From Algiphilus sp. (GTDB taxonomy: Bacteria; Pseudomonadota; Gammaproteobacteria; Nevskiales; Nevskiaceae): a stretch of 64,000 nucleotides of DNA. The translations under genes were made by a program, and so were the position numbers. Under the pieces are notes generated by a model, which ran no database searches, was not told the origin of the DNA, and worked only from the letters and a program-made list of their open reading frames with translations. Below, one piece after another: positions 8,171-16,274 of this stretch. Each line of letters opens with the position of its first letter. The first letter of the stretch is position 1. The stretch spans positions 1-64,000 of the forward strand of contig JALEHA010000098.1 of NCBI GenBank assembly GCA_022763315.1, read 5' to 3'.

Positions 8171-8556
8171 ATGGGCAATGTTCGGTAGGGAAGGGGGGTA
8201 CGTTCGCGGGCCGGCCGGTGCGCCGCGCGGGCACACGGCCGACGGACGGGGGCACAGCGGTCTGGCGATCTCCTCCGTGCCTGCCTCAGTGACGCCGCCG
8301 AAGGCGGTTGGCGATGGGTGTCCGAGACGGTCATCCGGTCTTCACGAAGCGGCGGGCGACGCGAAGGCTCTTCGAGTCCTGCTGGAAGGGCTAGATTGCG
8401 ATCCCGTGTGGCCCTGCGAGGCATCGGCCTGCGGCGCCACCTCGCTGGCCATGAGGCGGCGCAGCGTCTCGCGGAAGCACGTGTGGTCGATGGTCGAAAT
8501 GGGCGAATCGTTCATGACGGTGCGGGGAAAGGGGACGGCGGAACGGTCGGGGCCGG
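8171..8556. other. Gap holding the leader of the thioesterase operon and a relic
   Basis: The interval separates the HMG-CoA-lyase-like gene from the thioesterase operon, both on the minus strand. It contains the acyl-CoA dehydrogenase N-terminal relic at 8342-8515. I found no clear -35/-10 pair and no terminator with a T tract in the remainder. Confidence 0.5.
8342..8515 (-). pseudogene. Acyl-CoA dehydrogenase N-terminal relic
   Basis: A 57-codon minus-strand frame begins MNDSPISTIDHTCFRETLRR and continues with LMASEVAPQADA, matching the first helix of acyl-CoA dehydrogenases (F-ETLRRFMAREVAP-A). It then loses homology and stops. A neighbouring frame contains QQDSKSLRVARRFVKTG, which may be another scrap. 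It lies 41 bases downstream of the HMG-CoA-lyase-like gene in the same direction, so it probably marks a dehydrogenase gene deleted from that operon. It could in principle be translated, but no folded domain would result. Confidence 0.5.
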
Positions 8557-9546
8557 TCAGGGTGCCGAAGCGCAGGCGCTGTCGGCGGTCTTGCCGTGAC
8601 GGAAGGCCTTGAGCGCGCCGCTGTGCATGACGCGGCCCATCAGTGGCCGGCCGATGATGTCCTCGGCCAGGCGCGCGGCCTCGATCAGCGCCTCCAGGTC
8701 GATGCCGGTTTCGATGCCCAGCTCGTGGCACAGGAAGACCATGTCCTCGGTGCAGATGTTGCCCGAGGTGTGGCGCGCCTTGTGGCCGGCGAAGGGGCAT
8801 CCGCCCAGGCCGGCGACGGAGGCATCGAACAGCGTGACGCCCATCGACAGCGCGGCGTAGACGTTGGCTCCGCCCAGGCCGCGGGTATCGTGCAGGTGCA
8901 GGCCGATCCTTGCCTCGGGCGCGAGCTCGCGCACCGCACCGATGCGGCGCTTGACCTCCTCGGGGCTGGCCCAGCCCATGGTGTCGGCCAGATAGAGCGG
9001 AGGAATCGGCAGCCCGCGATCCCGGAACAGGCCGATGGCGTGGCGGAAGGCGTCGAGCACGCTGTCCAGCGCCACCGGGCCGCCGAGATTGCAGCCCCAG
9101 GCGGTCAGCACGTAGACCTTCTGCACGGTTGCGCCATCGGCCAGATAGCGGTCCAGCCACGCTTCCTGCTCGGCGCGCATGTCCAGGGCCGTGCGGTTGT
9201 TGTTGCGCAGGGCGAAGGCATCGGTGAGGTAATACATCAGCGGCGCGTGGTTGAAGGCGCCCTCCACCGCGCGGGCCTTCCGGTAGCCGGACTCGTTAAG
9301 CCACAGCAGGGTGTAGCGGACCCCGGGCCTGCGCTCGAGCTCGGCGAACAGCTCGAGGGTGTCGGCCATCTGCGGCACCTTGCGCGGATTGACCAGCGAG
9401 CCGACCTGGATCTGGCGCAGTCCAGTGGCGGACAGCGCATCGAGCAACGCGATGCGCCGCTCGCGCGGGTAGGTGAGCGGCTCCATCTGAAAGCCCTCGC
9501 GCACACCCTCCTCGTGGAACTCGACGGACTTCGGAAAATCGCTCAT
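8557..9546 (-). CDS. HMG-CoA lyase family protein
   Basis: This 329-residue TIM-barrel enzyme of the HMGL-like/DRE-TIM family starts at ATG 9546 behind GGAGA. It shows EEGVREGFQMEP at the N-terminus (the family D/E-G-RE-xQ element), LHLHDTRGLGGANVYAAL (metal-binding His-x-His), and the C-terminal loop AGLGGCPFAGHKARHTSGN, which supplies the lyase-type Gly-Cys loop. HMG-CoA lyase makes acetoacetate and acetyl-CoA, closing leucine and isoprenoid (Liu/Atu) degradation. A carboxylase set is present at 30.9-34.5 kb. The gene may instead act on a larger 3-hydroxy-3-methylglutaryl-CoA analogue. Confidence 0.85.
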   Translation of the reverse strand: MSDFPKSVEFHEEGVREGFQMEPLTYPRERRIALLDALSATGLRQIQVGSLVNPRKVPQMADTLELFAELERRPGVRYTLLWLNESGYRKARAVEGAFNHAPLMYYLTDAFALRNNNRTALDMRAEQEAWLDRYLADGATVQKVYVLTAWGCNLGGPVALDSVLDAFRHAIGLFRDRGLPIPPLYLADTMGWASPEEVKRRIGAVRELAPEARIGLHLHDTRGLGGANVYAALSMGVTLFDASVAGLGGCPFAGHKARHTSGNICTEDMVFLCHELGIETGIDLEALIEAARLAEDIIGRPLMGRVMHSGALKAFRHGKTADSACASAP

Positions 9547-9566
9547 CGCGGGTCTCCTGTTCGGGC

Positions 9567-9887
9567 TCAGCGGCGCTGAAAGGCGGGCTTGCGCCGGGCG
9601 CGCAGGGCCCGCCTGCCGGCGTTGGAGCTGGCGCGCGGTTCCCTGAGGCCCAGTGCGACGACGGATTGGCCGCTGATCGCGCGGGGCGGACACTCTGCCG
9701 CACTGGCGAGCGGGGCGTGGTCGCGGACGGTCTGGCCAAGCGGTGCGGCCGGTCGCAGCACGTAGCGGACCTTGATGGGGCCCAAGGGATCGGTGCGCTC
9801 GTGCTTCTGGTCGTCGGGCTTGAGCCGCTCCCGCGCGCATCATCGGGCGGTGTCGCGCAGAACACGCTGATCGTCGTTGAGCACCAT
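9567..9887 (-). pseudogene. Composite relic: acyl-CoA dehydrogenase start and crotonase end
   Basis: Read on the minus strand, the interval starts MVLNDDQRVLRDTAR, then a stop, then CARERLKPDDQ, which resembles an acyl-CoA dehydrogenase N-terminus. After unrecognised sequence it ends NAGRRALRARRKPAFQRR and a stop, like the RRKPxFxGR end of enoyl-CoA hydratases. The centre has no recognisable domain. I read it as the two ends of a former dehydrogenase-to-crotonase gene string whose middle was deleted and degraded. It sits between the HMG-CoA-lyase-like gene and the promoter region of the 10-kb operon. Confidence 0.5.
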
Positions 9888-9950
9888 GATTGCTTGCCTC
9901 GGATGGAGCGGAGGGCCGGGTCGCGTCGCGGCAATTGATGTAGTATACCG

Positions 9951-9968
9951 AACTATCGTTAGGTAGTT
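9951..9968. promoter_or_regulatory. Operator-like inverted repeat upstream of the SDR gene at 10007
   Basis: AACTATCGTTAGGTAGTT has outer arms AACTA/TAGTT and lies 39 bases before the SDR start. Its core CTATCG-TT-AGGTAG is an imperfect version of the CTAWCA-NN-TGWTAG palindrome found at 21101, 22991 and 43457. It is a plausible binding site for the TetR-family regulator encoded at 21208. The similarity is weaker than for the other three sites. Confidence 0.5.
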
Positions 9969-10006
9969 TACGCAAACCTGAACAACAGCAACATGAGGAG
10001 ACCTAC

Positions 10007-10906
10007 ATGAGCGATATGCGCTATGACGGCAAGGTCGCGGTGGTGACGGGCGCGGGGCAAGGGCTGGGGCGCAGCCATGCGCAGTTCCTGGCTTCGCGCG
10101 GCGCCAAGGTCGTGGTCAACGATCTTGGCGGCGCCACCGATGGCAGCGGGGCTTCGCAGACGCCCGCACAGAAGGTCTGCGACGAGATCCGTGCGGCCGG
10201 CGGCGAAGCCATCGCCAATTACGACTCGGTCTCGACCGAGGCGGGTGCGCAGGCCGTGATCGGCACCGCCATCGACGCCTTCGGGCGCATCGACATCCTG
10301 GTCAACAATGCCGGCATCCTGCGCGACAAAGCCTTCAAGAATGCCACCGAGGCGGACATCCGCCCGGTCATCGACGTTCATCTCTACGGCACCCTCTGGT
10401 GCACGCGCGCGGCCTGGAACCGCATGCTGGAGCAGGGCTACGGCCGGGTGGTCAATACGACCTCGGCGGCCGGCCTGTTCGGCAACTTCGGGCAGACCAA
10501 CTACGGCGCGGCCAAGATGGGCATCGTCGGTTTTTCGCGCGCCGCTGCCATCGAAGGCGCCAAGGCCAACGTCAAGGTCAACGTCATCGCCCCGGCCGCG
10601 CGCACGCGCATGACCGAGGAATTGCTCGGCCCGATGGCGGAGAAGCTCAATCCGGAGCAGGTGACGCCGGTGGTGGGCTATCTGGCGCACGAGTCCTGCG
10701 AGCCCAGCGGCGAGATCTTCAGTTGCGGCGGTGGCCGTGTCGGACGCATCTTCGTCGGCGCGATTCCCGGTTATTTCAATCCACAGCTCACGGTCGAGAA
10801 CGTGCGCGATCATCTCGCCGAGATCCGCGACACCTCGTCCTTCGAGGTGCCGGCGAACGCGATGGACGAGATCGGCCTGCTGATGAAGGTCGGCACCGGC
10901 CGCTGA
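10007..10906 (+). CDS. SDR of the MFE-2/(3R)-hydroxyacyl-CoA dehydrogenase type
   Basis: This 299-residue SDR has GAGQGLGRSHA, NDLGGATDGSG, NNAGILRDKAF and the catalytic YGAAK. The motifs NDLGG and NNAGILRD together with the long C-terminal extension are typical of the dehydrogenase domain of peroxisomal multifunctional enzyme 2 (HSD17B4) and of its bacterial stand-alone relatives in sterol side-chain oxidation. It should oxidise a 3-hydroxyacyl-CoA with NAD+. ATG 10007 has GAGGAG upstream. It heads a three-gene plus-strand set with an esterase and a BVMO and lies behind an operator-like palindrome. Confidence 0.88.
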   Translation: MSDMRYDGKVAVVTGAGQGLGRSHAQFLASRGAKVVVNDLGGATDGSGASQTPAQKVCDEIRAAGGEAIANYDSVSTEAGAQAVIGTAIDAFGRIDILVNNAGILRDKAFKNATEADIRPVIDVHLYGTLWCTRAAWNRMLEQGYGRVVNTTSAAGLFGNFGQTNYGAAKMGIVGFSRAAAIEGAKANVKVNVIAPAARTRMTEELLGPMAEKLNPEQVTPVVGYLAHESCEPSGEIFSCGGGRVGRIFVGAIPGYFNPQLTVENVRDHLAEIRDTSSFEVPANAMDEIGLLMKVGTGR

Positions 10907-10948
10907 TCGGTCGGCGGCGCAGGCGGTGCCAAGAGGAGGAGGAATGCC

Positions 10949-11902
10949 ATGCTGATCCGAAGGGCTATGCGACAGGGTGTGCGATTCGGGCTGCGGCCGG
11001 TGTTCTCGTCGCGGGTGCCGCTGCTGGTTCAGCGCAGCTACATCGCCCTTGCCGCGACAGCCTTTCCGCGCGCTGCGGGCACGCAGGATGTCGAGCACTA
11101 CCTGGGCGGCGTGCTGTCGCGCCGCATGATTCCGGCGTCCGCGCCCGGCGGCATGGCCGTGATGTACCTGCACGGTGGCGGCTATGTGCTGGGCTCGCCG
11201 GCCACGCATGCGGGATTGGTCTCGCATCTGGCACGGGCCGCAGGCTGCGAATGCTTCGTCGTCGACTACCGGCTCGCGCCCGAGCATCCCGCACCGGCGG
11301 CGCTCGACGATGCCGTCGACGCCTGGGCCGCCCTGACGCGCTCGCACTCGGCCGTGGCTCTGGCCGGCGATTCCGCGGGCGGCGGCCTGGCGCTGGCCAC
11401 CGCCATCGCTGCCCGCGATAGGGGGCTGCCGGCGCCGCGCGCGCTGGCGCTGATCTCGCCCTGGGCGGACCTCAGCCTGTCGGGACTGAGCATGACCACC
11501 CATGCGACTCGGGATCCGATGCTCAGCCGTGACTGGCTCGCCTGCGCCGCGCGCCACTATGCCGGATCGGCGCTGACCGATCCACGGGTCTCGCCGCTGT
11601 TCGCCGAGCTCGGCGGTCTGCCGCCGACTTGTATCGATGTCGGCAGCGAGGAGGTCCTGTTCAGCGATGCCGCGCGCCTGGAGGGTCGGTTGCGTGAAGC
11701 GGGGGTGCCGGTGCAAAGACAGGTCTGGAACGGCCTCTGGCACGATTTCCAGCTGCACGCCGGCCAGTTGCAGGAAGCCGACAGCAGCATTGCCGGGCTG
11801 GGCGGCTTCCTGCGCAAGGCGCTGACGCAGCAGCCGACGGTCGCGGATCGCAGCCAGCCGCGCGAAGAACCGCAAGCTTCTCCGCAGGAGATTGCATCAT
11901 GA
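10949..11902 (+). CDS. HSL-family alpha/beta hydrolase (esterase)
   Basis: The 317-residue product has the hormone-sensitive-lipase family motif YLHGGGYVLGSP (oxyanion hole), the nucleophile in GDSAGGGLALA, YRLAPEHPAPAALDD, the acid in SEEVLFSDA and the His in GLWHDFQLH. All catalytic elements are intact. The start has a strong AGGAGGAGG. It overlaps the following BVMO gene by ATGA. A BVMO converts ketones to esters or lactones, so an esterase made in the same operon would logically open its product. An N-terminal basic and hydrophobic stretch is present but does not look like a clean signal peptide. Confidence 0.88.
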   Translation: MLIRRAMRQGVRFGLRPVFSSRVPLLVQRSYIALAATAFPRAAGTQDVEHYLGGVLSRRMIPASAPGGMAVMYLHGGGYVLGSPATHAGLVSHLARAAGCECFVVDYRLAPEHPAPAALDDAVDAWAALTRSHSAVALAGDSAGGGLALATAIAARDRGLPAPRALALISPWADLSLSGLSMTTHATRDPMLSRDWLACAARHYAGSALTDPRVSPLFAELGGLPPTCIDVGSEEVLFSDAARLEGRLREAGVPVQRQVWNGLWHDFQLHAGQLQEADSSIAGLGGFLRKALTQQPTVADRSQPREEPQASPQEIAS

Positions 11903-13419
11903 ACGCCCCGACATCCGCTGCAGCGCTTCATACGCGCGAGCACCATGACGCCGCACGCATGCCGCGGGTCATCATCCTCGGCGCCGGCATGTCCGGTCTG
12001 CTCGCCGGCATACGGCTGCGCAAGGCCGGCATCGAGGACTTCACCATCTACGAGAAGGGCCAGGATGTCGGCGGCACCTGGCGCGAGAACCGCTACCCGG
12101 GCCTGGCCTGCGATGTACCGGCGCATTACTACACCTACAGCTTCGAGCCCAACCCCGACTGGCATCACCGCTTTGCACGCGGCCCCGAGATTCAGAACTA
12201 CATGCGGCACGTGGCCGAGAAATACGATCTGCGTCGCCACATCGTCTTTGGTGAAGAGGGCGCGCAGGCCCGTTTCGACGGTCGCCGCTGGCAGCTTGAG
12301 TTGCGCAGCGGCAGGCAGGACAGCGCGGAGTTCCTGATCGCCGCCTGCGGCTTTCTGCACCATCCGAGCGAGCCGGACATTCCCGGCCTCGACAGCTTCG
12401 CCGGCGCCCGCTTCCATTCGGCGCGCTGGGATGACAGCGTCGACCTCAAGGACAAGCGCATCGGCCTGATCGGCACCGGCTCCACCGGCGTGCAGATCGC
12501 CTGCGCGGTGTCGCGGTTGCCCTGCACGCTGAACGTGTTCCAGCGTACCCCCCAATGGGTCTTTCCGCTGCCGGATCGTCAGTACTCGCTGGTCGAGCGC
12601 GAGCTGGTCACGCAGGTTCCCGCGCTGGCGCGCCTGGCCTACGGCCTCTATGACGAGCTGTTCGACGCGCTGTTCTCCCGGGCGATGATCCGGCCTGGTC
12701 CGCAGCGCCGGTTGATCGAGGCCGCCTGCCACTGGAATCTGCGCCGCGTGCGCGATCCGGAGCTGCGCCGGCGCCTGACGCCGGACTATCAGCCGATGTG
12801 CAAGCGCATCGTGATGTCCTGGGAGTACTACGAGGCGATGCAGCGCCCGAACGTGAAGCTGGTCACCGAGGGGATCGAGCGCGTGGTGCCAGAGGGCATC
12901 GTCACCGGCGACGGTCACACGCATCCGCTCGATGTTCTGGTTCTGGCCACCGGCTTCAGGACCCACGAATACATGCGCCCGCTCGAGCTCATCAACGCGC
13001 AGGGCCTCAGCCTCAGCTCGCTGTGGGACGAACGCGGCCCGCACGCCTACAACAGCCTGGCGATTCCTCAGTTCCCCAATTTCTTCCTGCTCGGCGGTCC
13101 GAACAGCCCGTTGGCCAATGGCTCGGTGATTCTCTACACCGAAGCCCTGGTTGACTACGTCATGCAATGCATCGACCTGTACCGGCGCGGTGCGCTTGAC
13201 ACCCTGGCACCCACCCAGGCCGCCACCGATGCCTTCTATGACCAGCTGCGGCACGATATGGACGGCACGGTGTGGGTCACCGGATGCCAGAACTGGTACA
13301 TCGGCAAGGACGGACTGCCCGAGGTCTGGCCGCGCCGCCCGCGCGAGTTCAACGCGCTGCTGGCGAGGCCGCGGCTGGAGGACTTCGAGATCTCGCGTCC
13401 CACGGTGGAGACCGCATAG
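11899..13419 (+). CDS. Flavin-dependent Baeyer-Villiger-type monooxygenase
   Basis: The 506-residue protein shows the FAD site GAGMSG (28-33), GGTWRENRYPG, the BVMO fingerprint FAGARFHSARW (167-177, FxGxxxHxxxW) and the NADPH site GTGSTG (about 192-197). These identify a type I Baeyer-Villiger monooxygenase, which inserts oxygen next to a ketone using NADPH and O2. The last gene of the SDR-esterase-BVMO operon, it is coupled to the esterase by a 4-base overlap. The ketone substrate is unknown; the context suggests a cyclic or methyl ketone generated during catabolism. Confidence 0.9.
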   Translation: MNAPTSAAALHTREHHDAARMPRVIILGAGMSGLLAGIRLRKAGIEDFTIYEKGQDVGGTWRENRYPGLACDVPAHYYTYSFEPNPDWHHRFARGPEIQNYMRHVAEKYDLRRHIVFGEEGAQARFDGRRWQLELRSGRQDSAEFLIAACGFLHHPSEPDIPGLDSFAGARFHSARWDDSVDLKDKRIGLIGTGSTGVQIACAVSRLPCTLNVFQRTPQWVFPLPDRQYSLVERELVTQVPALARLAYGLYDELFDALFSRAMIRPGPQRRLIEAACHWNLRRVRDPELRRRLTPDYQPMCKRIVMSWEYYEAMQRPNVKLVTEGIERVVPEGIVTGDGHTHPLDVLVLATGFRTHEYMRPLELINAQGLSLSSLWDERGPHAYNSLAIPQFPNFFLLGGPNSPLANGSVILYTEALVDYVMQCIDLYRRGALDTLAPTQAATDAFYDQLRHDMDGTVWVTGCQNWYIGKDGLPEVWPRRPREFNALLARPRLEDFEISRPTVETA

Positions 13420-13552
13420 CGGCCACGCCCGCGGACCTGCAGCACCGGTTCATCCGCCGATCGGCTGCGCGCTGATCACCCGCCTGCTGCGGAGCCGCTG
13501 CGCGTACCGGCGCCTGCCGCGCGACCTGTCGTCGCCGGCCCTATGGGCTCGA

Positions 13553-13574
13553 GGCCGGCCATCGCTGGCCGGCC
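13553..13574. terminator. Hairpin between convergent genes
   Basis: GGCCGGCC-ATCGCT-GGCCGGCC is a perfect 8-bp stem with a six-base loop in the gap between the plus-strand BVMO gene and the minus-strand ligase gene. Its location suits a bidirectional terminator. There is no T tract on either side, so termination strength is uncertain. Confidence 0.4.
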
Positions 13575-13598
13575 ACCGAGCGCTCGAATGGCGCCTCC

Positions 13599-15194
13599 TC
13601 AGGCGGTTTGCGTGAGCAGTTCGCGATAACGCTGGCGCAGCTCGTTCTTGAGAATCTTGGCCATCGCGTTCTTGGGCAGCTCGTCGACGAAGACCACGTG
13701 CCGCGGGCACTTGTAGTCGGCCAGGTGCTCGCGGCTGTAGGCGTTGATCCGCTCGGGGTCCAGCGCGCCAGCGCCTGCTTCAGCGTCGCCCCGTGGCACG
13801 ATCACGGCGAGGATGTCCTCACCCAGATCGGGATGTGGAATGCCGACGACAGCGGCTTCGAGGACCTCCGGGATGTCCAGCAGTACGCGCTCGACTTCGA
13901 CGGCGAAGATGTTGTAACCGCCGCGCAGCACCATGTCCTTCTTGCGGTCGGTGATGTAGACGAAGCCTTCGGCGTCGAGGTAGCCGACGTCGCCGGTGTG
14001 CAGCATGCCGCTACGCCACAGCTCGGCGCTGAGGGCATCGTTCTTGTAGTAGTGCCGGTGCGAGACGTCGGAGCGAAAGCAGATCTCCCCGACCTCACCT
14101 TGCGGCAAGGGCCGATCGTCATCGTCTACGATCACGGCTTCGCAGCCGGCCGGCCGGCCCACGCACCCGGGTCGGTTCAGAATCTCCTGCGGGTCGGGGC
14201 CCAGCATGCAGGCGGCGCCCAGGCCACCCTCGGTAAGTCCGTAGGCGTTCAGCATGCGCACGTCGGGCCAGACCTGCAGCATCTTGCGCACGGTGTCGGG
14301 CTGGATCGGTGCGGCGCCGAAGAACACGAACTGCAGGGAGCTGTAGTCATGCTGGCCCAGGCTGGGGTGCTTCATCGCCAGATTGAGCATGGTCGGCACC
14401 CCCATGATCGAGGTCGCGCGGTACTTCTCGATGCTCGCGAGCAGGGTTTCCGGATCGAAGCGCGGCAACGCCACCTGGGTGATGCCGGCGCGCGCGCACA
14501 TCAGCATCAGCCCGTGACAGCCAGTGAAGCCGAACAGCGGAACGGCGTGCAGCAGGCGCTCGCCGAACAGCGCCGCCAGCGCCTGGGTGATGCTCGGCTG
14601 GCCGGGAGGCGCGGGCTGGTCGGCGAGATTGCCCTGCGGCACCAGCACGCCCTTGGGCATGCCGGTCGTGCCCGAGGTGTAGAGCAGGTCGGCCGGGTCC
14701 TCCATGTCCGGTGCGGGCTCCAGCGGCGGCACGTCGATGGGGCCCTCGTGGAGAAGGTCCCCCAGTGCCTCAAGGCCCTCCACCGGTGCGGTGCCGGTGA
14801 CCAGCCAGCTGTGCAGCTTCAGGTCACTGCGGGATGAACCCGACAACGCGGCGAAGTGCGCGGTGTGCGCGTCGCCGCAGATCAGCGCGACGGCATCGCT
14901 GTGCGCCAACACGTATTCCTTCTCGGGCGCAGCCCAGCGCACGTTCATCGGCACCGGAATGGCGCCGAGCTTGTGGATGCCGAAGTAGCTTGCGGTGAAA
15001 TGCGCTGCCTGCGCGTTGTCCAACGCCATTGCGACGGTGTCGCCGCGGCACACGCCGCGCTGATACAGGCGCGTGGCGATGCGCCCCGCCGCTTCGTCGA
15101 GCTCGCGGAAGCTGAGCTCACCATCGGCGGCGATGACGGCGGGCATGTCGGGGGTCTGCGCGACGTTGCGCAGCAGCAGGTCGATGACGGCCAT
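13599..15194 (-). CDS. AMP-forming acyl-CoA ligase
   Basis: This 531-residue ANL enzyme starts at ATG 15194, supported by AAGGAGGAG. Upstream in-frame codons add only a low-complexity tail. Motifs are YTSGTTGMPKG near 170-180, NAYGLTEGG, HTGDVGYLD, TDRKKDMVLRGGYNIF and a catalytic lysine in NAMAKILKNELR. The last motif suits a general FadD/4-coumarate-ligase-like enzyme. It is the last gene before a convergent junction on the minus strand and is separated from the Nudix gene by 176 bases. That leader holds a G-run-flanked hairpin, so it may have its own regulation. Confidence 0.9.
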   Translation of the reverse strand: MAVIDLLLRNVAQTPDMPAVIAADGELSFRELDEAAGRIATRLYQRGVCRGDTVAMALDNAQAAHFTASYFGIHKLGAIPVPMNVRWAAPEKEYVLAHSDAVALICGDAHTAHFAALSGSSRSDLKLHSWLVTGTAPVEGLEALGDLLHEGPIDVPPLEPAPDMEDPADLLYTSGTTGMPKGVLVPQGNLADQPAPPGQPSITQALAALFGERLLHAVPLFGFTGCHGLMLMCARAGITQVALPRFDPETLLASIEKYRATSIMGVPTMLNLAMKHPSLGQHDYSSLQFVFFGAAPIQPDTVRKMLQVWPDVRMLNAYGLTEGGLGAACMLGPDPQEILNRPGCVGRPAGCEAVIVDDDDRPLPQGEVGEICFRSDVSHRHYYKNDALSAELWRSGMLHTGDVGYLDAEGFVYITDRKKDMVLRGGYNIFAVEVERVLLDIPEVLEAAVVGIPHPDLGEDILAVIVPRGDAEAGAGALDPERINAYSREHLADYKCPRHVVFVDELPKNAMAKILKNELRQRYRELLTQTA

Positions 15195-15251
15195 GGGGGT
15201 CTCCTCCTTGGGGTGTATCTCGCATAGCGAGGTCGATGTCCCTCCCGCGCA

Positions 15252-15286
15252 GGGGGGGGGGGCGTCCGCGGCGGCGGACGGGGGGG
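15252..15286. repeat. Hairpin flanked by long G runs
   Basis: An 11-base G run (15252-15262), a perfect stem CGTCCGC-GGCG-GCGGACG (15263-15280) and a 7-base G run ending at 15286 lie 58-92 bases upstream of the ligase start at 15194, with C runs on the ligase transcript. It could be a leader structure or a slippage-prone tract. The homopolymer is also a known trouble spot for sequencing. Confidence 0.4.
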
Positions 15287-15370
15287 TGAAGGCGGCCATT
15301 TCGGGCGCGAGATTCATTCTGGGCTACGGTTCGCGGCATGGCCGTTGGCAGGGCTGTGGTGAATGCGGTG

Positions 15371-16186
15371 CTAGCGTTTCGCGGAAACCGCTGCGCCGGG
15401 GGCGAACTCGCTGACGCGATAGCCGGCCTCGCGCGGAATCCGCAGGCGCGGTCCCTGCTCGGTCGCCACCAGCTCTGGCAGCACGCGCACCACAGGCTGC
15501 GCGCGCGCGGCGGCAACGGCCTCCGCGACGCTGTCGCTGTAGCCCAGACGCTGCAGGTTGAGCCGCGTGGGCGCGATGACGGTGCGCTGGCCGGCCTCGG
15601 CCTGCGCCAGCGCGTCGGCCGGGCGGATCCACACCGAGTCCACCAGCTCGTGGCCGTCGTGGCGCGCCAGCTGGCGCGCCGGGGGCGAGGCCAGGAAAAA
15701 GTGCGTGTCGAAACGCTTGGGCATCATCGTCGGGGTCACCCAATGGGCAAAGTGCACCAGCGACTCGCAGGCAAGCTCCAGGTTCTCCGCCCGCAGCATG
15801 TCGCCGATGCCCAGCTCGCCACGATCGAGCGGGCTGCGGTAGTGATCCAGGCGCTCCAGTCGTTCCGGGCCGATGAGCGCGCTGCTGCCACGCTCGCGCG
15901 CCAGCAGCAGGGCACATTCTTCGAAGGCCTCGCGCAGCGCGGCGATGCGTAGGGCGGCCTGCTCCTCGCTCAGGTCCTCGAGCCCGCTGGTCCGCTCGCG
16001 CGCCAGCGGCTCGCGGTCGCCGGGCGCGATCTTGCCGCCGGGGAAAACCAGTGCGCCGGAGGCGAAGTCGATCTCGTGATGGCGTACCACCATGAACACT
16101 TCCAGCCCCTGTGCGCCCTCGCGCAGCAGCAGGAGCGTGGCGGCTGGCTTGGCAGCGACCGGTGTGGAGGGGGAGGGTGTGGTCAT
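15371..16186 (-). CDS. Nudix hydrolase, NUDT19/CoA-diphosphatase-like
   Basis: The 271-residue protein carries a split Nudix box, FPGGKIAPGD then, after a roughly 30-residue insertion, LREAFEECALLL, matching REUXEE with a Cys where the usual Gly sits. Insertion and length resemble NUDT19-type proteins, which cleave CoA and acyl-CoA to phosphopantetheine derivatives. That activity would fit a cluster with heavy CoA traffic, though other nucleoside-diphosphate substrates are possible. It lies 88 bases downstream of the crotonase gene on the same strand. A GGAGC lies upstream of ATG 16186. Confidence 0.85.
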   Translation of the reverse strand: MTTPSPSTPVAAKPAATLLLLREGAQGLEVFMVVRHHEIDFASGALVFPGGKIAPGDREPLARERTSGLEDLSEEQAALRIAALREAFEECALLLARERGSSALIGPERLERLDHYRSPLDRGELGIGDMLRAENLELACESLVHFAHWVTPTMMPKRFDTHFFLASPPARQLARHDGHELVDSVWIRPADALAQAEAGQRTVIAPTRLNLQRLGYSDSVAEAVAAARAQPVVRVLPELVATEQGPRLRIPREAGYRVSEFAPGAAVSAKR

Positions 16187-16274
16187 GATGGCAGTGCTCC
16201 GGTGGGTCGCATGGTCCCGGGCGCATCGTTCAGCCCGTCGGTGGTCATGGCGTTCGCGCTCATCGGCGGCATCT

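Noticed and set aside
9968..13254. Long minus frames opposite the SDR, esterase and BVMO genes
   Set aside because: They are shadows of well-supported plus-strand genes.
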